Shown here: one piece after another, positions 8,333 to 14,890 of the stretch | Position numbering within the stretch: the first letter of the stretch is position 1 | How the letters are laid out: every line of letters begins with the position of its first letter | Assembly (NCBI GenBank): GCA_030728545.1 | Contig: JANQZQ010000057.1 | Coordinates: forward strand, 1-30,303 | DNA: 30,303 nucleotides | Reading direction: 5' to 3' | Origin: Ilumatobacteraceae bacterium | GTDB lineage: Bacteria; Actinomycetota; Acidimicrobiia; Acidimicrobiales; Ilumatobacteraceae | The notes under the pieces: model-generated | The model's input: only the letters and a program-made list of their open reading frames with translations | Databases searched by the model: none | What the model was told of the DNA's origin: nothing | Made by a program: the position numbers and the translations under genes

Positions 8333-9829
8333 TCAGGTGGGTTTGGTATCACCCAGTCGGGCAATGAGTTCACCAGCATTGGCACACGACGCAAGCAACT
8401 CCCCTGTCAGTGCCTGGGTGCCGCGCAAGGGCTCCATCATCGGAACCCGACGTAACGGTTCGCGCCCCACATCAAACACGATGGAATCCCAGTTGGCTGC
8501 CACGATCTCGGGTGCGAATCGTGACAAACACGTGCCACGAAAATAAGCCCGCGTCGTAACCGGCGGGTGTTCGATCGCATGCTGTGCGTCGCTCGGGTCG
8601 ATGAGGGTGCGTAGCCCGCAGCGGGTGGCCAGCGATCGGTCACGGCGCAGATCGGAATATTGCAGGTCGATGGCCTTGAGTCGCACATCAGTTGGGGCGA
8701 GCGAGTGACGCTCGGCGTAGCCGTCGACCAAGCGTTTCTTGGCTACCCAATCCACCACATTGGCCACACTGAGTGGATCAGACTCCAGCCCAGTCAGCAC
8801 GTTCTCCCACTCGTGCAAAATCATCTTGCCCTCATCCACCGTGACGGAGTCAAGCCCAAAGCGATCTGCCCATGATCGAGCCCGCTCGAGCAGTTGCCAT
8901 TGCACTTCAAGAGCGGTCATTCGCTTGCCATTTGCCATCGCAATTGTGGCGCGCAGGCTCGGGTCGTTACTCACCTGACGAATAGCAGTAACCGGGTGAG
9001 CCAGCATCAAATCATCACCGATTGCATCGTCTTCAATCATCGACAGCACGATTGCTGTCGTACCGACCTTGAGGAAGGTGGCTACCTCGCTCATATTGGC
9101 ATCGCCCACAATTACATGCAGGCGCCGGTACTTCGCTGGGTCACAATGCGGTTCGTCACGGGTGTTGACAATCGGCCGCTTGAGCGTGGTCTCTAGGCCA
9201 ACTTCTTCTTCGAAAAAGTCTGCTCGTTGGCTGAGCTGATAGGCAATGTCACCTGGCACCGAGCCCGGAGACTCGCACCCCACCTTGCCGGCCCCGGTGA
9301 ACACCTGACGAGTTACAAAGTGCGGCGTAATTTGTGAAACGAGGCGGCCAAACGGCACCGCCCGATCAACCAAGAAGTTTTCGTGGCAGCCGTAGCTATT
9401 GCCTTTACCGTCACTGTTGTTTTTGTAGACGACGATTTCGCCACCATTGCCGAGCATCGTCTTGGCCCGCTCCATGCTGAGACGCATGATTTCTTCAGCA
9501 GCCCGGTCATACAACACGGTCTCGGTTGTGGTGCGACACTCGGGGGTTGAACACTCAGGGTGAGCATGGTCGACGTAATAGCGCGCACCATTGGTGAGCA
9601 CGGTGTTCACTAGGTGCGTTTCAATTTCGGGAGCAAGAATCTCGTTGAGCAACAAGCCGCGGGCATCATTGCCGGGTTGTTCGTCGAAGAAGTCCCAAGC
9701 GGTTTTGGTTTGGGTCCGTCCCAAAAACGAATTGATCAACATCGAGCTCGCCGTAACAGCGTTGAGGTCGGCATCGCGAACCACGATGCCGTACTCGGTT
9801 TCGATGCCCGAAACTTTCGGAATCGCCAT
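8333..9829 (-). CDS. dop: Pup deamidase/depupylase Dop
   Basis: A 498-residue paralogue of PafA. It deamidates the C-terminal Gln of Pup to Glu and also removes Pup from tagged proteins. Visible are GIETEYG (Glu10, Glu12), an inserted region at about residues 38-78 (the Dop loop, with KTAWDFFDEQPGND) that is absent from PafA, and YYVDHAHPECSTPEC with the catalytic Asp (Asp87). The loop separates it from PafA. It starts 2 nt after the arc stop at an ATG, giving MAIPKVSGIETEYG, the standard N-terminus. Confidence 0.97.
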   Translation of the reverse strand: MAIPKVSGIETEYGIVVRDADLNAVTASSMLINSFLGRTQTKTAWDFFDEQPGNDARGLLLNEILAPEIETHLVNTVLTNGARYYVDHAHPECSTPECRTTTETVLYDRAAEEIMRLSMERAKTMLGNGGEIVVYKNNSDGKGNSYGCHENFLVDRAVPFGRLVSQITPHFVTRQVFTGAGKVGCESPGSVPGDIAYQLSQRADFFEEEVGLETTLKRPIVNTRDEPHCDPAKYRRLHVIVGDANMSEVATFLKVGTTAIVLSMIEDDAIGDDLMLAHPVTAIRQVSNDPSLRATIAMANGKRMTALEVQWQLLERARSWADRFGLDSVTVDEGKMILHEWENVLTGLESDPLSVANVVDWVAKKRLVDGYAERHSLAPTDVRLKAIDLQYSDLRRDRSLATRCGLRTLIDPSDAQHAIEHPPVTTRAYFRGTCLSRFAPEIVAANWDSIVFDVGREPLRRVPMMEPLRGTQALTGELLASCANAGELIARLGDTKPT

Positions 9830-9831
9830 CG

Positions 9832-11478
9832 CTAGAGGTACTGCCCGGTGGCTGTGCGTTCAATCGCCTTGCCTCCGGTTGCGCCATCAGTATGGGTGAG
9901 GGTGCGAATGAAGATGATTCGCTCACCCTTGCGCCCCGAAACTTTGGCCCAATCGTCGGGGTTGGTCGTGTTCGGGAGGTCTTCGTGCTCGCGGAACTCT
10001 TGGCGTATCGACGAGGTCAAATCGCTGAGCTCAATCCCGCGCTCGCCACCGGCCAGCAGTCGCTTAATGGCCAACTTCTTAGCCCGCCGCACGATGTTTT
10101 CAATCATGGCCCCTGAGGCGAAATCGCGGAAGTACAGCACTTCCCTGTCGCCGTTTTGATATGTGACTTCCAGAAAGCGGTTGGTCTCGTCGTTGGCGTA
10201 CATCTCGTCAACTGTGGCTTCGATCATGTTGTGAATCGCCTGCTTTACATCGCCGCACTTAGCGATCTCGCTGGCGGCAATCGGCACCTCGCTCGTGAGG
10301 TAGCGACTGAAAATCTGCCGAGCGGCGTGTGCGTCGGGGCGTTCGATGCGAATCTTCACATCAAGTCGGCCTGGGCGCAAAATGGCTGGGTCGATGAGAT
10401 CTTCACGGTTGGTGGCACCAATCACAATCACGTTGTGGAGACCCTCAACACCATCGATTTCTGCGAGCAGCTGCGGCACGATTGTGGATTCCATGTCCGA
10501 CGAAATGCCCGTGCCGCGAGTGCGAAACATCGAATCCATCTCGTCAAAGAACACGATGACCGGCCAACCCTCTTCACTCTTCTCGCGAGCGCGTTGAAAC
10601 ACCATGCGAATTTGGCGTTCGGTCTCCCCGACATATTTGTTGAGCAGTTCGGGGCCTTTGATGTTGATGAAGTAACTGCGACCCTTGTCGGCCCCGGTGC
10701 GGGCGGCAACCTTCTTAGCCAACGAGTTGGCAACGGCTTTGGCGATCAGCGTCTTGCCGCAGCCCGGTGGGCCGTAGAGCAGGATTCCTTTCGGAGCAGG
10801 CAACTGATGCTCGGCAAACAAATCGCCATGCAGGAAGGGAAGCTCCACGGCATCGGCAATGGCCTCAATCTGGGTATCCAACCCGCCGATGTCGTCATAC
10901 GAAATATCAGGAACCTCTTCGAGCAGCAAGTGTTCGACCTCGGGTTGTGCCAAACGCTCGAGCAATAAACCGCTGCGCACATCGAGGCGCAACAAGTCGC
11001 CATTGCGCAGATGTGTGCCGCGCAGCGAGTCGGCAAGTTCACACACACGGTCGTCATCACCGCGACCAGTAACTATGGCGCGGATGCCGTCTTCGAGCAC
11101 TTCTTTGAGCGACACGACTTCGCCGGTGATGTCCGCGTGGCGAGCCATAACCACATTGAGTGACTCATTCAACACGACCTCGCTACCGCGCTCGAGGGTG
11201 TGGGCGTCGATCTCGGGATGTAACGAGACCCGCATTTTGCGACCGTTGGTGAGCACATCGACGCTGCCGTCATCATTGGACCCCAACACCACGCCGTATG
11301 CCGAGGGTGGTTGAGTAAGTTTTTCTACCTCTTCGCGCAATGAGGCCACATGGTCACGCGCTTCACGCAACGCATATGACAGTTTTTCGTTCTGGGCTTT
11401 GGCTGCAGCTATCTGACCCTTGGCCTCAAGGACGCGTTCTTCAAGTGCACGAAGTCGCGCGCCTGTGTCATCGGCCAT
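9832..11478 (-). CDS. arc: proteasomal AAA+ ATPase ARC/Mpa
   Basis: A 548-residue hexameric unfoldase that recognises Pup and threads tagged proteins into PrcAB. Domains in order: an N-terminal coiled coil (about residues 5-55) that binds Pup, tandem OB folds (about 58-190), and an AAA+ module with Walker A GPPGCGKT (236-243), pore loop KYVG (281-284), Walker B VIVFFDE (307-313) and the sensor region GATNRED. The C-terminus is GQYL, the tail that docks into pockets of the alpha ring. It is the first gene of the proteasome operon. TAGGTT lies 6 nt upstream of the ATG. Confidence 0.97.
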   Translation of the reverse strand: MADDTGARLRALEERVLEAKGQIAAAKAQNEKLSYALREARDHVASLREEVEKLTQPPSAYGVVLGSNDDGSVDVLTNGRKMRVSLHPEIDAHTLERGSEVVLNESLNVVMARHADITGEVVSLKEVLEDGIRAIVTGRGDDDRVCELADSLRGTHLRNGDLLRLDVRSGLLLERLAQPEVEHLLLEEVPDISYDDIGGLDTQIEAIADAVELPFLHGDLFAEHQLPAPKGILLYGPPGCGKTLIAKAVANSLAKKVAARTGADKGRSYFINIKGPELLNKYVGETERQIRMVFQRAREKSEEGWPVIVFFDEMDSMFRTRGTGISSDMESTIVPQLLAEIDGVEGLHNVIVIGATNREDLIDPAILRPGRLDVKIRIERPDAHAARQIFSRYLTSEVPIAASEIAKCGDVKQAIHNMIEATVDEMYANDETNRFLEVTYQNGDREVLYFRDFASGAMIENIVRRAKKLAIKRLLAGGERGIELSDLTSSIRQEFREHEDLPNTTNPDDWAKVSGRKGERIIFIRTLTHTDGATGGKAIERTATGQYL

Positions 11479-11484
11479 GCCCTG

Positions 11485-11490
11485 AACCTA
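11485..11490 (-). promoter_or_regulatory. candidate -10 hexamer for the arc-dop-pup-prcBA-pafA operon
   Basis: Minus-strand TAGGTT ends 6 nt before the arc ATG in the 39-nt divergent gap shared with the ferredoxin gene. Confidence 0.4.
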
Positions 11491-11503
11491 GCGGGCATCC
11501 GTG

Positions 11504-11509
11504 TATCGT
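11504..11509 (+). promoter_or_regulatory. candidate -10 hexamer for the ferredoxin gene
   Basis: TATCGT lies exactly 8 nt before the ATG and no Shine-Dalgarno sequence is visible. The same hexamer and spacing occur before transketolase. Confidence 0.45.
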
Positions 11510-11517
11510 GAACAGCC

Positions 11518-11763
11518 ATGAAGGTATGGATCGACCAAGACCTCTGCACGGGTGACGGCTTGTGTGAAGAGATCGCCCCCGAAGTATTCGCACTGCTCGA
11601 CGACGGTCTGGCTTATGTCAAAGAGGGCGACAAGATTTTCGCAACCGCCAAGGGCAATGCTCAGGGCGCTGAAGGTGTCGCCAACTTCGCTGACAAACAT
11701 TTGGATGCCGTAATCGAGTCCGCCGAGGAATGCCCCGGCGAATGCATTTTCATCGAACCGTAA
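11518..11763 (+). CDS. small [3Fe-4S]-type ferredoxin
   Basis: An 81-residue acidic ferredoxin, expected to carry electrons in the cytoplasm. The cluster motif is CTGDGLC (Cys10, Cys16), with Asp13 where a 4Fe-4S ferredoxin would have Cys, plus Cys72 in CPGEC. This arrangement fits a [3Fe-4S] cluster. An extra Cys76 is present four residues on. The partner is not encoded nearby; actinobacterial relatives often serve cytochromes P450, but nothing here supports a specific redox partner. It is divergent from arc by 39 nt, has no ribosome binding site, and its stop converges on trmI. Confidence 0.93.
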   Translation: MKVWIDQDLCTGDGLCEEIAPEVFALLDDGLAYVKEGDKIFATAKGNAQGAEGVANFADKHLDAVIESAEECPGECIFIEP

Positions 11764-11772
11764 TCCGGTTCG
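11754..11772. terminator. possible bidirectional terminator between ferredoxin and trmI
   Basis: A perfect 7-bp inverted repeat, CGAACCG / CGGTTCG, with a 5-nt loop lies across the ferredoxin stop and next to the trmI stop. There is no strong T tract on either side, so it is a weak candidate. The convergent placement between two gene ends is what supports it. Confidence 0.4.
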
Positions 11773-12564
11773 TTATTGCGCGATCAACAGTCGCGCTGTT
11801 GTCAAAAACCCTGTGTGCGCCACCATGCGATGGTCAGGGCGAACCGACTCACCTTCAATGTGCCACGTGCGGTGCAACACTTCGAGCGTGCGCATAGCAA
11901 CCCACTGCCCGCGATGGCGAGCGAGCACTTCGCGCACCTTCACTGCTTGGGTAATGCTCGGGGTATAGGCCACAACAACGCCACCCCCATGCATCACCCC
12001 GGCAAGATGCGGCAGCACTTGCCACGGCTCGGGCAAATCCAACACGGCACGATCAAAACGGCCACCGTTAGGCAGGTCGATGCCGGCATACGAGTCGCGA
12101 ATCATGACGTGAAATCGAGCAGATGCCTCGTCGCCCAGAAATGAGGCCACATTCTTTTTGGCTCGTTGCGCAAAATCTTCGCGCAGTTCATAACCGATTA
12201 TGCGCGCCCCAGCTCGCAGCATGGTCATCGACAACGCGCCAGATCCGACGCCAGATTCAAACACCAGATGGCCCGGTGCAATGTCGGCGAGCATTGCGAT
12301 AGGTGCAAGATCTTTTGGATAGATGACTTGTGCCCCGCGTGGCATTTCGAGTACGAAATCTTCAAGCGTTGGGCGCATCACCACGTAGCGAGCACCTTTG
12401 GTCGATTCCACCGTGCAACCTTCGCTTGACCCAATCACTTGTGTGTGGGGTACGAAGCCAGCGTGACTATGAAACTCCCCCGTGGCTTCGAGGGTGACGA
12501 GATAGCGACGTTCTTTGGTGTCGATCAAAAGTACGCGATCGCCCTCAACGAATGCAGCAGACAT
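11773..12564 (-). CDS. trmI: tRNA (adenine-N1)-methyltransferase, m1A58 (TrmI)
   Basis: A 263-residue class I SAM-dependent methyltransferase that makes m1A58 in the T loop of tRNA, a modification that stabilises the fold. A short N-terminal beta domain (FVEGDRVLLIDTKERRYLVTL) is followed by QVIYPKDLAPI, the SAM-binding FESGVGSGALS, acidic GYELRED, and DLPEPW, which is the TrmI catalytic-loop signature. The frame extends to 12663, but the ATG at 12564 shares its A with the stop of the upstream small gene (TGATG) and gives the usual N-terminus. Closeness of this gene to the pup cluster is also seen in mycobacteria. Confidence 0.95.
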   Translation of the reverse strand: MSAAFVEGDRVLLIDTKERRYLVTLEATGEFHSHAGFVPHTQVIGSSEGCTVESTKGARYVVMRPTLEDFVLEMPRGAQVIYPKDLAPIAMLADIAPGHLVFESGVGSGALSMTMLRAGARIIGYELREDFAQRAKKNVASFLGDEASARFHVMIRDSYAGIDLPNGGRFDRAVLDLPEPWQVLPHLAGVMHGGGVVVAYTPSITQAVKVREVLARHRGQWVAMRTLEVLHRTWHIEGESVRPDHRMVAHTGFLTTARLLIAQ

Positions 12565-12776
12565 CAGTTGGCGCGCCGACGTTGTACTGAGACAATTTCG
12601 CCTTGGCGCAGCTGCACTGTCGTGCGGTCGATTCGACGATTGCGACGACGCCACCAACGCCAAACAACCAGAGTTGCAGCGACGATCGGGTAACGCTTCA
12701 GCGTGCGAGTGAACACCGCGATGCCGATCATTGAAGACATTCGTGACGCGGTTGATGACGCAGATCTAGACGACAC
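12564..12776 (-). CDS. small basic single-pass membrane protein, unknown function
   Basis: 70 residues with one hydrophobic stretch (about 30-42, YPIVAATLVVWRWW), followed at once by a run of arginines (WWRRRNRR) and a basic tail. This topology suggests an anchored protein with a cytoplasmic basic end. The stop shares a base with the trmI ATG. The start is uncertain: GTG at 12776, or ATG at 12740 or 12731. I recognise no family. It is the last of three small membrane-protein genes, 3 nt after the 68-residue gene. Confidence 0.6.
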   Translation of the reverse strand: MSSRSASSTASRMSSMIGIAVFTRTLKRYPIVAATLVVWRWWRRRNRRIDRTTVQLRQGEIVSVQRRRAN

Positions 12777-12779
12777 GGC

Positions 12780-12986
12780 TTAGCGACGAATCTCGATCAC
12801 ACCGCGACGTCGCTTTCCGCCTCGGCGACCGAACAAATAGGCCACCAGTAGGCCAGCCGCAATTCCGGCGACAGCCAGCACGGTCAAGGACGCCTTTTTG
12901 GTCTCGGTAATCTCAGTGACATCGTCTTGCAGCGCCTGAAAGCGCTGCTCGAGATCGTCGCGGGTGATGCGTTGACGGTCGTTCAC
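12780..12986 (-). CDS. small tail-anchored membrane protein with an N-terminal helix, unknown function
   Basis: 68 residues. A charged, heptad-like N-terminal helix (DDLEQRFQALQDDVTEITETKK) is followed by one membrane segment (about 33-52, with the small-residue run AVAGIAAGLLVAYLFG) and a strongly basic end (RRGGKRRRG). The start is the GTG at 12986, which overlaps the upstream stop as GTGA; the longer open frame to 13214 only shadows the upstream gene. The plan recalls DUF3618/YqjD-like small proteins (soluble helix plus C-terminal anchor), but that is an impression and not a family assignment. Confidence 0.7.
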   Translation of the reverse strand: MNDRQRITRDDLEQRFQALQDDVTEITETKKASLTVLAVAGIAAGLLVAYLFGRRGGKRRRGVIEIRR

Positions 12987-13300
12987 TTGCGCCCCCGGTT
13001 GAGCTCGAACACTCGTACTCGTGACCACGCCAGAATCGACAGTGCACAACCAACCGCCAGCGTTACCACATATGGCAAGAACGACAAACCGTCGGCCTGC
13101 TCGGGCCACCAGACATGCAGCATCAAGTCCTGGGTGAAGCGCAGCACCCCGACGAGCAAGATGATGATGCCTACCGACATGAAAAACGCGGCCATCAACC
13201 CGAATGCCAGCCACCGCCCAGCACCGCGCAGCGGGCCAAGGGTTTCTTGCTTGGCATAGTCGCGCACCATTTCCAAGGTGTCGACAGGGTCAAATTGCAT
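12983..13300 (-). CDS. two-pass membrane protein, holin-X/YqjE-like, unknown function
   Basis: 105 residues. An amphipathic N-terminal segment (DTLEMVRDYAKQETLGPL) is followed by two membrane helices (about 31-52 and 74-93) and a short basic end (VFELNRGRK). The architecture resembles the actinobacterial holin-X/YqjE type of small membrane protein, though I cannot confirm membership by eye. It starts at the ATG at 13300 and heads a three-gene cassette overlapping or nearly touching through to trmI. There is no phage context, so lysis is an unlikely role. Confidence 0.75.
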   Translation of the reverse strand: MQFDPVDTLEMVRDYAKQETLGPLRGAGRWLAFGLMAAFFMSVGIIILLVGVLRFTQDLMLHVWWPEQADGLSFLPYVVTLAVGCALSILAWSRVRVFELNRGRK

Positions 13301-13392
13301 ACCTTCTGTCTATCTGTGTCTCTGCGAGCTGCGTTTTCGTGTGCCGTGGCCCAGGGCCTGTATTTCCAACGATTGTCCGCCGAGGCCCCGTC

Positions 13393-14886
13393 CTACGGGC
13401 GTGGCAGCAGGTCGTCAGTAGTGGGTGTGGCACTGAAGGCTGCAAGTGACTGCATCAATTCGTTCCACAGCGGCTGATATGAAGTTTTATTGGATATCCC
13501 AGGCCCATTGAGCACAAACGCAAACGTAATCACACTCTGCCCCGATGCATCCACTACCGGAAAAAAACCGCTGAGAGATTTAGCAAGCCGTAAAGTTCCA
13601 GTCTTCGCCCGCACTCGGTTGAGGGCCGGGCCGGTCGTCAATTGTTCGCGCAGTGTGCCTGTTGCCCCTGCCACTGCCAGAGCTTGACCTACTGGGCTGT
13701 TAATTCCATATGTATTGAGGAGCGTGACCAACAGCTGACAAGAAACTTGATTGCTGCTGTCCAGGCCTGATCCATCGGCCAACACCAGACCCTCAACCGG
13801 AATCGCACGTGCTTCGAGCACTTCGGTGATGGTTTCTAATCCTGCTACGCGTGTTGCTTGCTGTTTGTTCACCAGACCAATTTCTTTCAGCAGCAGTTCA
13901 GCAACGTTATTGTCGCTGTTGGTCAAGAGGTCAGCCAGGATGTCAGAAAGCGGTGCACTTGTGAGCTGGCCGAGTGTTGAAGCAGTGGGGGGAACTACCC
14001 CACTGCGTGCTGCACCTATCACCGTGACACCGCGTGCTTGCAGCAGTCGAGTGAACGCCGTTGCTGCACCAGTGGCGGGGTTGGCTGGCTTGAACGGCTC
14101 ACCGACCAACACGCCGTCATCCACCATCAACGCCCCAAGCGGGCCTGCTTCGATGGAACGAATGCCGTCACCCCAGGTGGGCACGTAGCGCTCGGTGTCA
14201 TAGCGCGATTCATCGCCAACTACTGCGCCGGTTATGAGCGTGACGCCACTCGCCACCAACTCATCGGCGAGATTTTCTAAGTAGGTCGGGTTGATCGCTG
14301 GGTAGTTCTGGGTGGGTGGATACGCACGAGTGCTCAGCACCGGATCACCCCCGCCTACCAGCCACAAGTTGCCCAGCACAGTGGCGCCGCTGCGGTTGCC
14401 AAACAGCAACGTAGTGAAGCGATAGTCGGCACCCAGCACGTCGAGGGCTGCTGCTGCCACGAGCAACTTCATGTTGCTAGCTGGAATAAGTGCGCGCTGT
14501 GCCCGCGTCGTGGCCACAGAGCGTGATTCGGCAAGCACCACCAAGCAGGCACTCTGGGGCAATTTGGCTGACAGCGTCGCAAGTTGGGTACGCACTTTGG
14601 CCACGCGTGCCTCGATTGCAGTGGTGCGAGCGATTCGTCGTATCGAAAACACGGGTTCGGTCGGCTGTGGCCCAGTATTCGCTTGAATCGTGAGCGGGGT
14701 GGCAGCACCGGCCGAACCCAGCGTTACTTGCCACGCAGAAAACAACGGAACGAACACCACGACAGCAGCAACGATGAGGCTGACTGCAGCACGCTGGCCG
14801 TCAGCTGTCAACACATGGCGGTCAAAAGCGCGCAGTCGCTGCAGCAGACGACTCAACACCGACGACGGAGCTCTGCGTTCGCTCAT
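13393..14886 (-). CDS. dacB: D-alanyl-D-alanine carboxypeptidase/endopeptidase, PBP4 (DacB, peptidase S13) family
   Basis: A 498-residue penicillin-binding protein of low molecular mass that trims or cleaves peptidoglycan peptides outside the membrane. One N-terminal membrane segment (about 33-56, AVSLIVAAVVVFVPLF) anchors or exports it. Catalytic motifs are SNMK (Ser137, Lys140), SDN in TNSDNNVAELLL, and KTGTL. The S13-type inserted domain lies between the first two motifs (WLVGGGDPVL, GDESRYD). The frame is open to 14979, but the ATG at 14886 lies 4 nt after the stop of the acyl-CoA synthetase and gives a sensible cytoplasmic N-terminus. Confidence 0.93.
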   Translation of the reverse strand: MSERRAPSSVLSRLLQRLRAFDRHVLTADGQRAAVSLIVAAVVVFVPLFSAWQVTLGSAGAATPLTIQANTGPQPTEPVFSIRRIARTTAIEARVAKVRTQLATLSAKLPQSACLVVLAESRSVATTRAQRALIPASNMKLLVAAAALDVLGADYRFTTLLFGNRSGATVLGNLWLVGGGDPVLSTRAYPPTQNYPAINPTYLENLADELVASGVTLITGAVVGDESRYDTERYVPTWGDGIRSIEAGPLGALMVDDGVLVGEPFKPANPATGAATAFTRLLQARGVTVIGAARSGVVPPTASTLGQLTSAPLSDILADLLTNSDNNVAELLLKEIGLVNKQQATRVAGLETITEVLEARAIPVEGLVLADGSGLDSSNQVSCQLLVTLLNTYGINSPVGQALAVAGATGTLREQLTTGPALNRVRAKTGTLRLAKSLSGFFPVVDASGQSVITFAFVLNGPGISNKTSYQPLWNELMQSLAAFSATPTTDDLLPRP

Positions 14887-14890
14887 GCCA

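Noticed and set aside
12987..13214. Longer open frame upstream of the 68-residue membrane protein
   Set aside because: It only shadows the 105-residue gene on the same strand in another frame; the GTGA overlap marks the start at 12986.
12983..13300. Holin-like gene as evidence of a prophage
   Set aside because: The neighbours are housekeeping genes in a tightly overlapping operon, and there is no lysin or other phage gene.
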